The position numbers and the translations under genes were made by a program. Source: Candidatus Acetothermia bacterium (GTDB taxonomy: Bacteria > Bipolaricaulota > Bipolaricaulia > RBG-16-55-9 > DRXL01). From it: a stretch of DNA of 10,046 nt. Each line of letters starts with the position of its first letter. The stretch's first letter is position 1. The stretch lies in contig JAPWVB010000040.1 of the NCBI GenBank assembly GCA_028275205.1, positions 1 through 10,046 on the forward strand, in the 5' to 3' direction. Of the stretch, positions 1-7,106 are shown in pieces. Below the pieces are notes generated by a model. The model saw only the letters and a list, made by a program, of their open reading frames with translations. It was not told the origin of the DNA and ran no database searches.

Positions 1-1
1 T

Positions 2-2638
2 GAGAAAGGTCGGATCTGGCTCACTATTGGGGTCTTAGTTGTCATCGGGATAGCGATTCTGCTGATTGCCCAGCCGTGGCAGCGACCACAACCGTCACCA
101 CCACAAGTGACCCAGCAGCCACCATCAGAACAGCCACCACCACCGACGCCGCAACCACCGCTCGAACAGCCACCGCCCACGCAGCCCACACCGCCAACGC
201 CACCGACGGAGACGCTCACCCCCACACAGCCCGAAACTCCCCCGCCCCCAGAAGAGACCCACGTCCAGCCCACCCCAGGGCTGATCAACGAAGTCGTCTT
301 CGTCCAGGAGCCCGATCAGGCGAAAGTCATAGATATGCTCACAGCGGGCCAGATGGACCTCTATGCGTTTGGGATTCGCGACCCAGAACTGGCCCGCAAG
401 GTGAAAACTAATCCCGCGTTGGGGTATGAGACGTCCTACGGGGGCTCAGCGGAGCTGACGCTCAACCCCGTGGGGCCGACGTTCAAGACCGGCGCGCTCA
501 ACCCGTTCTCCGTGCCGGCGATCCGCGAGGCCATGAACTGGCTTGTGGATCGAAACTACATCGCCCAAGAGATCTACGGCGGCCTGGCCGTGCCCAGATA
601 TTTGCCCATCAATACAGTCTTCCCCGATTATGCGCGGCTCGCCCATGTCGCCAAGGCGCTCGAAGCGTACTACGCCCCAAATCCCGAAAAAGCCAAGGCC
701 GTGATCACTCAAGAGATGCAGAAGCTCGGCGCGGAGCTCAGAAATAACAGATGGTACTACAACAACGAGCCGGTGAAGCTCATCTTCATCATCCGTGTGG
801 AGGACAAGCGCCGCGAGGTGGGTGACTACGTCGCCACACTCTTGGAGAACTTAGGATTCACCGTAGACCGTCAGTACAAGACGGCCGCGGAAGCCTCGCC
901 CATCTGGATCGGCAGCGATCCCGCTGACGGCAAGTGGCACCTCTACACGGCCGGCTGGGTCTCCACAGTCATCAGTCGCGATCTCGCGGGCAACTTCGAC
1001 TTCTATTACACCCGTCGGGGACGGCCCGATCCCCTCTGGCAGGCATACACCCCTGACCCGGAGTTCGACAAAGTCTCCGATCGTCTGGGGCGCCGCGATT
1101 ATAAGACCATCGAGGAGCGCCAAGAGCTGATGGAGAAAGCCCTTCGCCTGGCGATGAAAGATTCGGTACGGGTCTGGCTCGTAGATCAGATTGACACCTG
1201 GGCGCGACGCGCCGAGGTGCGCTTAGCGTCAGACTTAGCCGGGGGGATGTCTGGTTCGGCGCTGTGGCCGCTCACGCTACGGGTGGAAGGCCGCCAAGCT
1301 GAGCGACTTGTCTGGGGCGTGCCCAGCCTGATGACCGAGCCGTGGAACCCCGTCGCTGGCACTAACTGGATCTTCGATACGATGGTCATCCGCGCGACGA
1401 TCGATTCCGCGACCCTGCCCGATCCCTTCAACGGGCTCTACTGGCCCCAGCGCGTCAAGTCCGTAGACGTCTACGTCCAAGAGGGCATCCCCGTCACGAA
1501 GACCCTCGACTGGGTCACGCTCACATTCCTCCCGGAGATCAAAGTCCCCGAAGACGCTTGGGCCGACTGGGACCCGGTCAAGCAGCGCTTTATCACCGTC
1601 GCCGAGAAGTACCCCCAAGGGGTCACGGCCAAGACCAAGAGCGTCGTCTATTACTCTGAAGATCTCTTCAAGATGAAGTGGCACGACGGCTCAAGGGTCT
1701 CTCTGGCAGACTTCGTGCTCGGTTTCATCTTAACGTTTGAGCGGGCCAAGCCCGAAAGCCCCATCTACGACGAAGCGGCTGTTTCGTCATTCGAGTCGTT
1801 CATGCAGCACTTCCGCGGGCTGAAGATCGTGCAGAAAGACCCCCTAGTCGTTGAAGTCTACAGCGATCTCTTCTACCCCGACGCCGAGTGGATTGCCAGC
1901 TCGCGCGCAGATTATCTCTTTAGTTCGACGCCCCTGCAAGCACTTGCTATTGGGATCTTAGGGGAGCAGAACAAAGAGCTAGCGTTCTCGGCAGCGAAAG
2001 CAGACAAACTGAAAGTCGAGCGAGCGAGCTACATCGCCGGGCCGACGCTGGCGATCTTAGAGAAATATCGCGCCCAAGCTTTCGAGCAGGGCTTCATCCC
2101 CTATGAGAGCGTGCTCAAAGAGTACATCACCCCCGAGGAAGCCAAAGAGCGCTATCGGCTTCTGGGCGAATGGTACAATGCTCATAAGCACTTCTGGATC
2201 GGTCAGGGGCCGTTCTACCTCGACTCCGTCTACCCCGTGGAGAAGAATATCGTCATTAAGAGATTTGCGGACTTCCCCGATCGCCCGGACAAATGGCTGC
2301 GCTTCAGCGAGGCGCGCATCGCGGAAGTGGACGTCACCGGGCCGATGCAAGTCCAGATCGGGAGATCAGCAACTTTCGATGTCGAGGTGACGTTCAAGGG
2401 CGAGCCCTACGCCGTCAAAGATATAGACTTTGTGAAGTTCTTGGTCTTTGATGCGCAAGGCCAGCTCGCTCTCGTAGGCGAAGCTCAAGCCGTCCAAGAC
2501 GGGCTGTGGCGCGTCGCGCTGAGCCCGGAGCAGACGGCCCAGCTTGCCGCTGGGGGCAATCGCCTTGAAGTGATCGTTGTCTCGAAGTTGGTCAGCATCC
2601 CCTCGACAGACGAGACGACGTTCGTCACGGTGCAGTAG
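2..2638 (+). CDS. Membrane-anchored family-5 solute-binding protein, circularly permuted (5' end outside window)
   Basis: The frame is open from the left edge to a TAG stop, giving at least 878 residues; the true start lies upstream. Residues are numbered here from the codon at 2. About 3-24 are a basic flank plus one hydrophobic helix with no lipobox, so probably a signal anchor. About 26-93 are a proline/glutamine/threonine-rich linker. About 94-430 resemble the C-terminal half of SBP_bac_5 proteins: EVVFVQEPDQAKVIDML matches the usual hinge and lobe II entry, then AIREAMNWLVDRNYI at about 173. About 434-775 resemble the N-terminal half: LVWGVPSLMTEPWNP at 436, MKWHDGSRVSLADFV at 558, WIGQGPFYLDSVYP at 732. 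The halves are therefore in swapped order. About 775-878 look like a beta-sandwich. I see no cysteine. The predicted role is solute capture for the DppB/C/D/F importer encoded downstream. Family membership is well supported; the substrate is unknown. Confidence 0.85.
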   Translation, partial: EKGRIWLTIGVLVVIGIAILLIAQPWQRPQPSPPQVTQQPPSEQPPPPTPQPPLEQPPPTQPTPPTPPTETLTPTQPETPPPPEETHVQPTPGLINEVVFVQEPDQAKVIDMLTAGQMDLYAFGIRDPELARKVKTNPALGYETSYGGSAELTLNPVGPTFKTGALNPFSVPAIREAMNWLVDRNYIAQEIYGGLAVPRYLPINTVFPDYARLAHVAKALEAYYAPNPEKAKAVITQEMQKLGAELRNNRWYYNNEPVKLIFIIRVEDKRREVGDYVATLLENLGFTVDRQYKTAAEASPIWIGSDPADGKWHLYTAGWVSTVISRDLAGNFDFYYTRRGRPDPLWQAYTPDPEFDKVSDRLGRRDYKTIEERQELMEKALRLAMKDSVRVWLVDQIDTWARRAEVRLASDLAGGMSGSALWPLTLRVEGRQAERLVWGVPSLMTEPWNPVAGTNWIFDTMVIRATIDSATLPDPFNGLYWPQRVKSVDVYVQEGIPVTKTLDWVTLTFLPEIKVPEDAWADWDPVKQRFITVAEKYPQGVTAKTKSVVYYSEDLFKMKWHDGSRVSLADFVLGFILTFERAKPESPIYDEAAVSSFESFMQHFRGLKIVQKDPLVVEVYSDLFYPDAEWIASSRADYLFSSTPLQALAIGILGEQNKELAFSAAKADKLKVERASYIAGPTLAILEKYRAQAFEQGFIPYESVLKEYITPEEAKERYRLLGEWYNAHKHFWIGQGPFYLDSVYPVEKNIVIKRFADFPDRPDKWLRFSEARIAEVDVTGPMQVQIGRSATFDVEVTFKGEPYAVKDIDFVKFLVFDAQGQLALVGEAQAVQDGLWRVALSPEQTAQLAAGGNRLEVIVVSKLVSIPSTDETTFVTVQ

Positions 2639-2641
2639 GGG

Positions 2642-2724
2642 AGACCCCTCCCCCAGCCCCTCCCCGACACGGAGAGGGGAGCTTCCCCCTTCCCGCGCCG
2701 GGAAGGGGGCCGGGGGTTAGGTCT
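2642..2724. repeat. C/G-rich nested palindromic repeat, copy 1
   Basis: This 83-base element begins three bases after the stop of the first gene and ends six bases before the dppB start codon. Its termini are inverted (AGACC at 2642-2646, GGTCT at 2720-2724). Inside are two hairpins: one pairs 2657-2665 with 2671-2679 with a single mismatch; the other is a perfect 10-pair stem, 2685-2694 with 2700-2709, with a five-base loop. A related copy lies at 9972-10043; the block CTCCCCC(A/G)GCCCCTCCCC (2648-2665 and 9978-9995) matches at 17 of 18 positions. No T tract follows, so a classical intrinsic terminator is unlikely. It may act as a REP-like transcript stabiliser or attenuator between the binding-protein and permease genes. 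That role is inferred. Confidence 0.85.
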
Positions 2725-2730
2725 GTAAAT

Positions 2731-3813
2731 ATGACCGAGACCATCAGAAGAGTCGTGACATACACGGTCTATCGTGTGGTCGCCCTGGCGCTCACGGTCG
2801 TCGTCGGGGTCTATTTGGCTATATTGATCGCCAACATGGGCGGCTACGTAGACCAGATCCGTAAGGCCCAGATTGACGAGGCCATAGGAGCTTCGGTCTT
2901 GGGGGATCGCTCCCTGCAAGGGCTTCCTCCAAGCGAGCTGCGCCGCATCATTGATCAGCGCAAAGAGCTCGAATATAAGCGCTTAGGATTGGATAAGCCC
3001 TTCATCGTGCGCAGCTTCTCGTATCTGTGGGACGCGCTCACGCTCAATCTGGGGCGCGCCGAGCAGCTCTCCAGCGACTCCGGGTCGCGCCAGGTGCGAC
3101 TAATTCTGTTAGAGCGTCTGCCTGCGACGCTCCTGCTCTTTGGCACGGCCAATCTCTTGCTCTTCTTCTTCTCGCTCTTTGCGGGGCTGTGGCTCTCGCG
3201 GCGCTACGGGGGATTTTGGGATAAGTTCGTGATCGCGCTCACGCCGACCTCAGCTGCGCCCGCTTGGTTCTACGGGATCTTTCTCATCTTGATCTTCGCG
3301 TCGCTCTTGAAGATCTTGCCCTTTGGGGGCATGGTCGAGGCTCCGCCACCCAAAGAGACGCTCCCATACGCCCTGAGCGTCCTCAAGCATATGATCTTGC
3401 CCACCTTGGCCCTATGGCTCAGTTCGCTCTTTCTTGCAATCTACTCCCGACGCACGTTCTTTCTGATCTTTGCGAGCGAAGATTACGTGGAGATGGCGCG
3501 CGCCAAGGGGTTGCCCTCAGGGATGATCGAGCGGCGCTATATTCTCCGCCCGACGCTCCCAACGATCATCACCCAGTTTGCGTTCTTGCTCATCGGGCTG
3601 TGGGGCGGGGCGATCATCTTAGAGACAGTCTTCAACTGGCCGGGGATCGGTCGGCTCACCTACCAAGCGATCGGGCTCTATGATACCCCGGTCATCATCG
3701 CCTCGACTGTGATCTATGCGTATCTGCTGGCGCTCACGGTCTTCTTGCTCGATATTGTCTATGCGTTGGTAGACCCCCGGGTCAAAGTGGGGGCGGAGGG
3801 CGGTGTGGCGTGA
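2731..3813 (+). CDS. dppB: DppB/OppB-type ABC transporter permease
   Basis: This 360-residue inner-membrane protein would form half of the translocation channel with the DppC-type partner. One transmembrane helix lies at about 9-34. A long extracytoplasmic loop follows, ending in the family pattern LGLDKPFIVRSFSYLWDAL near 85-103. Several further helices come after it. The cytoplasmic EAA loop that contacts the ATPases is at about 250-280, with EDYVEMARAKGLPSGMIERR. The C-terminus carries ALVDPRVKVG, the usual ending of the DppB family. It is somewhat longer than typical members (about 310-340) because of the first loop. The ATG at 2731 gives the expected short N-terminus before helix 1; no strong Shine-Dalgarno is visible, and the only purine-rich sequence upstream lies in the right arm of the repeat. 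The stop overlaps the dppC start by four bases. The Dpp versus Opp name and the substrate cannot be settled. Confidence 0.93.
   Translation: MTETIRRVVTYTVYRVVALALTVVVGVYLAILIANMGGYVDQIRKAQIDEAIGASVLGDRSLQGLPPSELRRIIDQRKELEYKRLGLDKPFIVRSFSYLWDALTLNLGRAEQLSSDSGSRQVRLILLERLPATLLLFGTANLLLFFFSLFAGLWLSRRYGGFWDKFVIALTPTSAAPAWFYGIFLILIFASLLKILPFGGMVEAPPPKETLPYALSVLKHMILPTLALWLSSLFLAIYSRRTFFLIFASEDYVEMARAKGLPSGMIERRYILRPTLPTIITQFAFLLIGLWGGAIILETVFNWPGIGRLTYQAIGLYDTPVIIASTVIYAYLLALTVFLLDIVYALVDPRVKVGAEGGVA
3795..3800 (+). promoter_or_regulatory. Ribosome binding site of dppC
   Basis: GGAGGG lies nine bases before the GTG at 3810, inside the end of dppB. It supports the GTG start and suggests direct initiation in addition to coupling through the overlapping stop. 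Confidence 0.6.
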
Positions 3814-5141
3814 GCGCCATTCGCACAGGACTGCGGCAGATCCGAAGATACCCCTCGGCGCTGGTGGGCTTGGTGATTATCGCTGGGCTGATCGCCCTAG
3901 CAATCGCCGCTGTCTTTATTATCCCCTACGATGAGGCGATCCGGCTCTGGCGCGGCGGCGAGGATATCTGGCAAGAGAGCCCGCGCTACGCCCGGCCCGC
4001 CTGGCTCAATCTCTTCTCCGCGAAAAAACTCCCAGAGACGATCGTTCTCAGCACGCTCCGCCCCTCCCAAACGGTCAAGAAGACTCGCGCGAACAAGACC
4101 GTCACGATCTCGCTCGCGTTTGATTACTCTTACGATGACTTCCCCAGTGAGCTGACTCTTTTCTTCCAAGCTCAATACAGAGAGCTATTGCCCTATGCTC
4201 GTGTGAGCTGGCGCACCCCCGATGGGCGCGAGATCTCTCTTGGGGAGCGCAAGCTGACCGCAAGCGATCGCTACAGCATCTCTCAGGACACGCGGCTCGA
4301 ACGCCGCTTGGGAAATCGGCCTCCAGAAGTTGGGCTCTTTGTCTCTCCAACAGCTCCTCAAGTTCCACTCAAGGGGCGCTATGAACTGCAGATCATCGGG
4401 ACGCTCTTTGAAGAGAACGCTGATATAGACGCTAAGCTCGTGGTCTACGGCAAGGTCTATGGTCTGGCGGGCACGGATCACAAGCGACGCGACCTCATGG
4501 TCGCGCTGCTGTGGGGAGCGCCCGTGGCCTTGGCGTTCGGGTTTATCGTCGCCGTGGGGACGAGCCTCACCACGCTGATCATCGCTGCCATTGGGGCATG
4601 GTACGGCCGATGGATAGACGCGCTCATCCAACGCATCACCGAGGTGAATATTATCTTGCCCTACCTACCCATCTTGATTATTATCGGGACGTTCTACTCT
4701 CGCAGCATCTGGGTGATGATGATCGCGATTACGCTGCTGTCGATCTTCACCGCGGGGATCAAGGTCTACCGCGCGATCTTCTTGCAGATCAAAGAGTCGC
4801 CGTACATAGAAGCGGCGCGGGCCTATGGGGCGAGCGATCTGCGCATCATCGTGCGCTACATGGCCCCGCGGATCATCCCCATCTTGGTGCCGGGGTTTGT
4901 CACGCTCATCCCAGGCTTGGTCTTCCTAGAGGCATCGTTGGGGCTCTTAGGCCTGGGCGACCCGGTGCTGCCCACCTGGGGCAAGATCCTCAACGACGCC
5001 CAGAGCAACGGTGCGCTCTACAAAGGCTATTACTACTGGGTGCTCAGCCCCTCAGTATTACTAATGTTTACGGCGCTTGGGTTCTCGCTGCTAGGGTTTG
5101 CGTTGGATCGCATCTTCAACCCCAGATTGAGGGAATTATGA
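3810..5141 (+). CDS. dppC: DppC/OppC-type ABC transporter permease with large extracytoplasmic insertion
   Basis: This 443-residue permease is the second channel subunit. Helix 1 is at about 15-37. Residues about 40-220 form a long hydrophilic segment predicted to lie outside the membrane, with alternating beta-like stretches around 89-215. The recognisable family core resumes at GTDHKRRDLMVALLWGAPVA (residue 221 onward), matching the GTDxxGRDxxxxxxxGAxxS element of DppC proteins. The remaining helices follow, with the EAA loop SPYIEAARAYGASDLRIIVR at about 329-348 and the typical LEASLGLLGLGDP and WG motifs near the end. Usual members are about 280-300 residues with GTD near 75-85, so about 140 residues are inserted between helix 1 and the core. 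The GTG start overlaps the dppB stop by four bases, a sign of coupled translation, and the stop overlaps the dppD start (ATGA). The insertion may dock a binding protein; that is inference. Confidence 0.93.
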   Translation: MSAIRTGLRQIRRYPSALVGLVIIAGLIALAIAAVFIIPYDEAIRLWRGGEDIWQESPRYARPAWLNLFSAKKLPETIVLSTLRPSQTVKKTRANKTVTISLAFDYSYDDFPSELTLFFQAQYRELLPYARVSWRTPDGREISLGERKLTASDRYSISQDTRLERRLGNRPPEVGLFVSPTAPQVPLKGRYELQIIGTLFEENADIDAKLVVYGKVYGLAGTDHKRRDLMVALLWGAPVALAFGFIVAVGTSLTTLIIAAIGAWYGRWIDALIQRITEVNIILPYLPILIIIGTFYSRSIWVMMIAITLLSIFTAGIKVYRAIFLQIKESPYIEAARAYGASDLRIIVRYMAPRIIPILVPGFVTLIPGLVFLEASLGLLGLGDPVLPTWGKILNDAQSNGALYKGYYYWVLSPSVLLMFTALGFSLLGFALDRIFNPRLREL

Positions 5142-6142
5142 GAGAGAAAGCTGAAGTACAAAGTCGAGCGAGCGTGGGATTGGGGGCTGCGTCCCCGTTG
5201 CTGCGCGTCGAAGATTTGAAATTATACTTTCGCACCACGCAAGGGGTCGTGCAAGCCGTTGATACTATCAGCTTTGCGCTGGAGCGCAATCAAGCGCTCG
5301 CGATCTTAGGGGAGTCGGGATGCGGCAAGACCTCTCTTGCGCGGGCGATCTTGCGCTTGCTGCCGCGAAACGTCCACACCTACAGCGGGCGTGTGGAGCT
5401 GGACGGCGTGGACGTGATGCCCTGGAGCGAGGAGCGCTTCCGCAGGGAAGTGCGCTGGACCAAGATCTCCATGGTCGCTCAAGCGGCGATGAACTCGCTC
5501 AACCCAGTACTGAGGGTCGGGGATCAGATCGCTGAGCCATTGATGATCCATCAAGGGATGGACAAGCAGAACGCCTGGGCGCGGGCGCGCGAGGCCATCC
5601 AGCTTGTTGGCGTCCCCCCTGACTTTCTCAACCGCTACCCGTTTGAGCTCAGCGGCGGGATGCGCCAGCGCGCCGTGATCGCGATGGCCCTCGTGACCAA
5701 CCCCGATCTCATCATCCTCGATGAGCCCACCTCGGCCCTCGATGTGCTCACCCAAGCGAATATCATGAACGTGCTCAAGCAGATCAAAAAAGACCTGCAC
5801 AAGAGCTATATCCTCATCACGCACGATATTGCGACCTCCAGCGAGCTGGCCGATCACGTGGCGATCATGTACGCCGGACAGATCGTCGAATGGGGCACTG
5901 CCGAGCAGTTCTATCCCAACCCGCTGCATCCGTACTCGCAGAAGCTCATGGCTAGTGTGCCCAGACTTCGTGAGGAACGGGCGCTCGACTTCATTCCGGG
6001 GCGGCCACCCAGCTTGATCAACCCGCCTAAGGGCTGCCGCTTCGCCGAACGATGCCCATCACGGTTCTCCCAGTGCGAGCAAGAACCGCCGATGATCGAA
6101 GTTCAAGAGAGACGCTTCGTCAAATGTTGGCTCTATCGCTAA
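5138..6142 (+). CDS. dppD: DppD/OppD-type ABC transporter ATPase
   Basis: This 334-residue cytoplasmic ATPase would hydrolyse ATP to drive import, pairing with the DppF-type protein. The motifs are in order: Walker A GESGCGKTS (58-66), Q-loop glutamine 115 within MVAQAAMNSLNP, signature LSGGMRQR (171-178), Walker B LIILDEP (191-197), D-loop SALD (199-202) and switch histidine 229 in ITHD. The C-terminal oligopeptide-transporter extension holds four cysteines (300, 306, 313, 330). Homologues with this element have been shown to bind a [4Fe-4S] cluster. The first 20 residues precede the conserved PLLRVEDL start. The ATG at 5138 is chosen because it overlaps the dppC stop as ATGA and follows GAGGG at 5129-5133; any start further upstream would run back through dppC. 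One base separates its stop from the dppF start. DppD is assigned by gene order and similarity. Confidence 0.95.
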   Translation: MREKAEVQSRASVGLGAASPLLRVEDLKLYFRTTQGVVQAVDTISFALERNQALAILGESGCGKTSLARAILRLLPRNVHTYSGRVELDGVDVMPWSEERFRREVRWTKISMVAQAAMNSLNPVLRVGDQIAEPLMIHQGMDKQNAWARAREAIQLVGVPPDFLNRYPFELSGGMRQRAVIAMALVTNPDLIILDEPTSALDVLTQANIMNVLKQIKKDLHKSYILITHDIATSSELADHVAIMYAGQIVEWGTAEQFYPNPLHPYSQKLMASVPRLREERALDFIPGRPPSLINPPKGCRFAERCPSRFSQCEQEPPMIEVQERRFVKCWLYR

Positions 6143-6143
6143 T

Positions 6144-7106
6144 ATGAAGAACGATGTGTTGTTATCTGTGAAGGATCTGCATACGCACTTTGAGTTGCGC
6201 CGCGGGGTGTTTGGGCGGGCGGGCTTCGTCCGCGCGGTGGATGGCGTCAGCTTTGAGCTGCGCCACGGCGAGGCCATCGCCGTCGTAGGCGAGAGCGGCT
6301 GCGGGAAATCTACGCTCGCTCGGACTGTCTTGGGCCTCTACCGCCCCACCAAGGGCCAAGTGCTCTTTGAAGGGCGCCCGCTCGATGGGGACCTGCGCTG
6401 GTACCGCCGCCAGATCGGCTACGTCCAGCAAGACCCCTACGGGGCCTTGCCCCCGTTCATGGACGTGCACCGCATTCTCATGGAACCATTAGTGATTAAC
6501 GACTTTCAAGGGGACAGGGAGCGCCGCATCCGCGAAGTCCTCGAAGAAGTGAAGCTCACCCCCGTCGAGGATTTTCTCTATAAATTCCCGCATCAGCTCT
6601 CTGGAGGGCAGCAGCAACGGTTGGTCATCGCGCGGGCGATGATCTTGAGGCCCAAGTTCCTTGTGGCCGACGAGCCGGTCTCTATGCTCGATGCTTCCGT
6701 CAGAGTCGAGATTTTGGAACTGCTGCGCGGGTTGCAGCGCTCCCATAATCTCAGTGTGATTTATATTACGCACGACCTCTCGACGGTGCGGTACTTCGCT
6801 GAGAGAATCTTCGTGATGTACGCGGGCAAACTCATCGAGAAAGCCCCGGTGCAGAAACTCCTCCAAGAGCCGCGACACCCCTACACCCAAGCATTGCTGG
6901 CAGCGATTCCCGATCCCGATCCGGCGAACGCCCAGACGTTCAAGAAGATCCCTCCAGGGGAGCCGCCCAGCTTAGTGAACCCGCCGTCGGGCTGCCGGTT
7001 TCACCCGCGCTGCCCGGCGTTCATAGCTGGGCTCTGTGATAAAGAAGTTCCCCCGGAGTTCGAGCCCTCCGCGGGACACTTCGTCGAGTGCTGGCTCTAT
7101 CGCTGA
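6144..7106 (+). CDS. dppF: DppF/OppF-type ABC transporter ATPase
   Basis: This 320-residue protein is the second ATPase subunit. The motifs are Walker A GESGCGKST (49-57), Q-loop glutamine 96 in YVQQDPYGALPP (the family usually has LNP in place of LPP), signature LSGGQQQR (152-159), Walker B FLVADEP (172-178), D-loop SMLD (180-183) and switch histidine 210 in ITHD. A C-terminal four-cysteine element (284, 290, 298, 316) ends in CWLYR, the same last five residues as the DppD-type protein. This suggests a shared [4Fe-4S]-type site and an old duplication. The ATG lies one base after the dppD stop and has no visible Shine-Dalgarno, so translation is probably coupled. Its stop overlaps the next gene as TGATG. 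All catalytic residues appear intact. Confidence 0.95.
   Translation: MKNDVLLSVKDLHTHFELRRGVFGRAGFVRAVDGVSFELRHGEAIAVVGESGCGKSTLARTVLGLYRPTKGQVLFEGRPLDGDLRWYRRQIGYVQQDPYGALPPFMDVHRILMEPLVINDFQGDRERRIREVLEEVKLTPVEDFLYKFPHQLSGGQQQRLVIARAMILRPKFLVADEPVSMLDASVRVEILELLRGLQRSHNLSVIYITHDLSTVRYFAERIFVMYAGKLIEKAPVQKLLQEPRHPYTQALLAAIPDPDPANAQTFKKIPPGEPPSLVNPPSGCRFHPRCPAFIAGLCDKEVPPEFEPSAGHFVECWLYR

Noticed and set aside
107..109. GTG as start of the first binding protein
   Set aside because: It lies inside the proline-rich linker. The same frame is open upstream and encodes a membrane helix that the protein needs for export.
2012..2026. 15-base match to 5160-5174 (AAAGTCGAGCGAGCG)
   Set aside because: Both are inside coding sequence in unrelated contexts, with no extension or flanking symmetry; a chance match is plausible.
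2642..2724. Intrinsic terminator after the first gene
   Set aside because: The hairpins are strong but no run of T follows, and dppB starts six bases later, so full termination is unlikely.
4263..4272. GCGATCGC octamers, as in cyanobacterial HIP1 repeats (another near 8984)
   Set aside because: Only about two occur in 10 kb, both inside coding sequence, far below the density seen with HIP1.
4511..5137. Upstream extension of the DppD-type ATPase frame
   Set aside because: It runs through the dppC gene in another frame. The conserved ATPase begins just after the ATG at 5138, which overlaps the dppC stop and follows a Shine-Dalgarno.
5306..5929. Minus-strand open frame of 207 codons opposite dppD
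   Set aside because: It is antisense to a well-conserved ATPase and has no motif or ribosome binding site; it is a shadow frame.
7088..7105. Earlier GTG start of the small membrane protein
   Set aside because: It lies inside dppF. The ATG at 7106 overlaps the dppF stop as TGATG and leaves a normal basic N-terminus.
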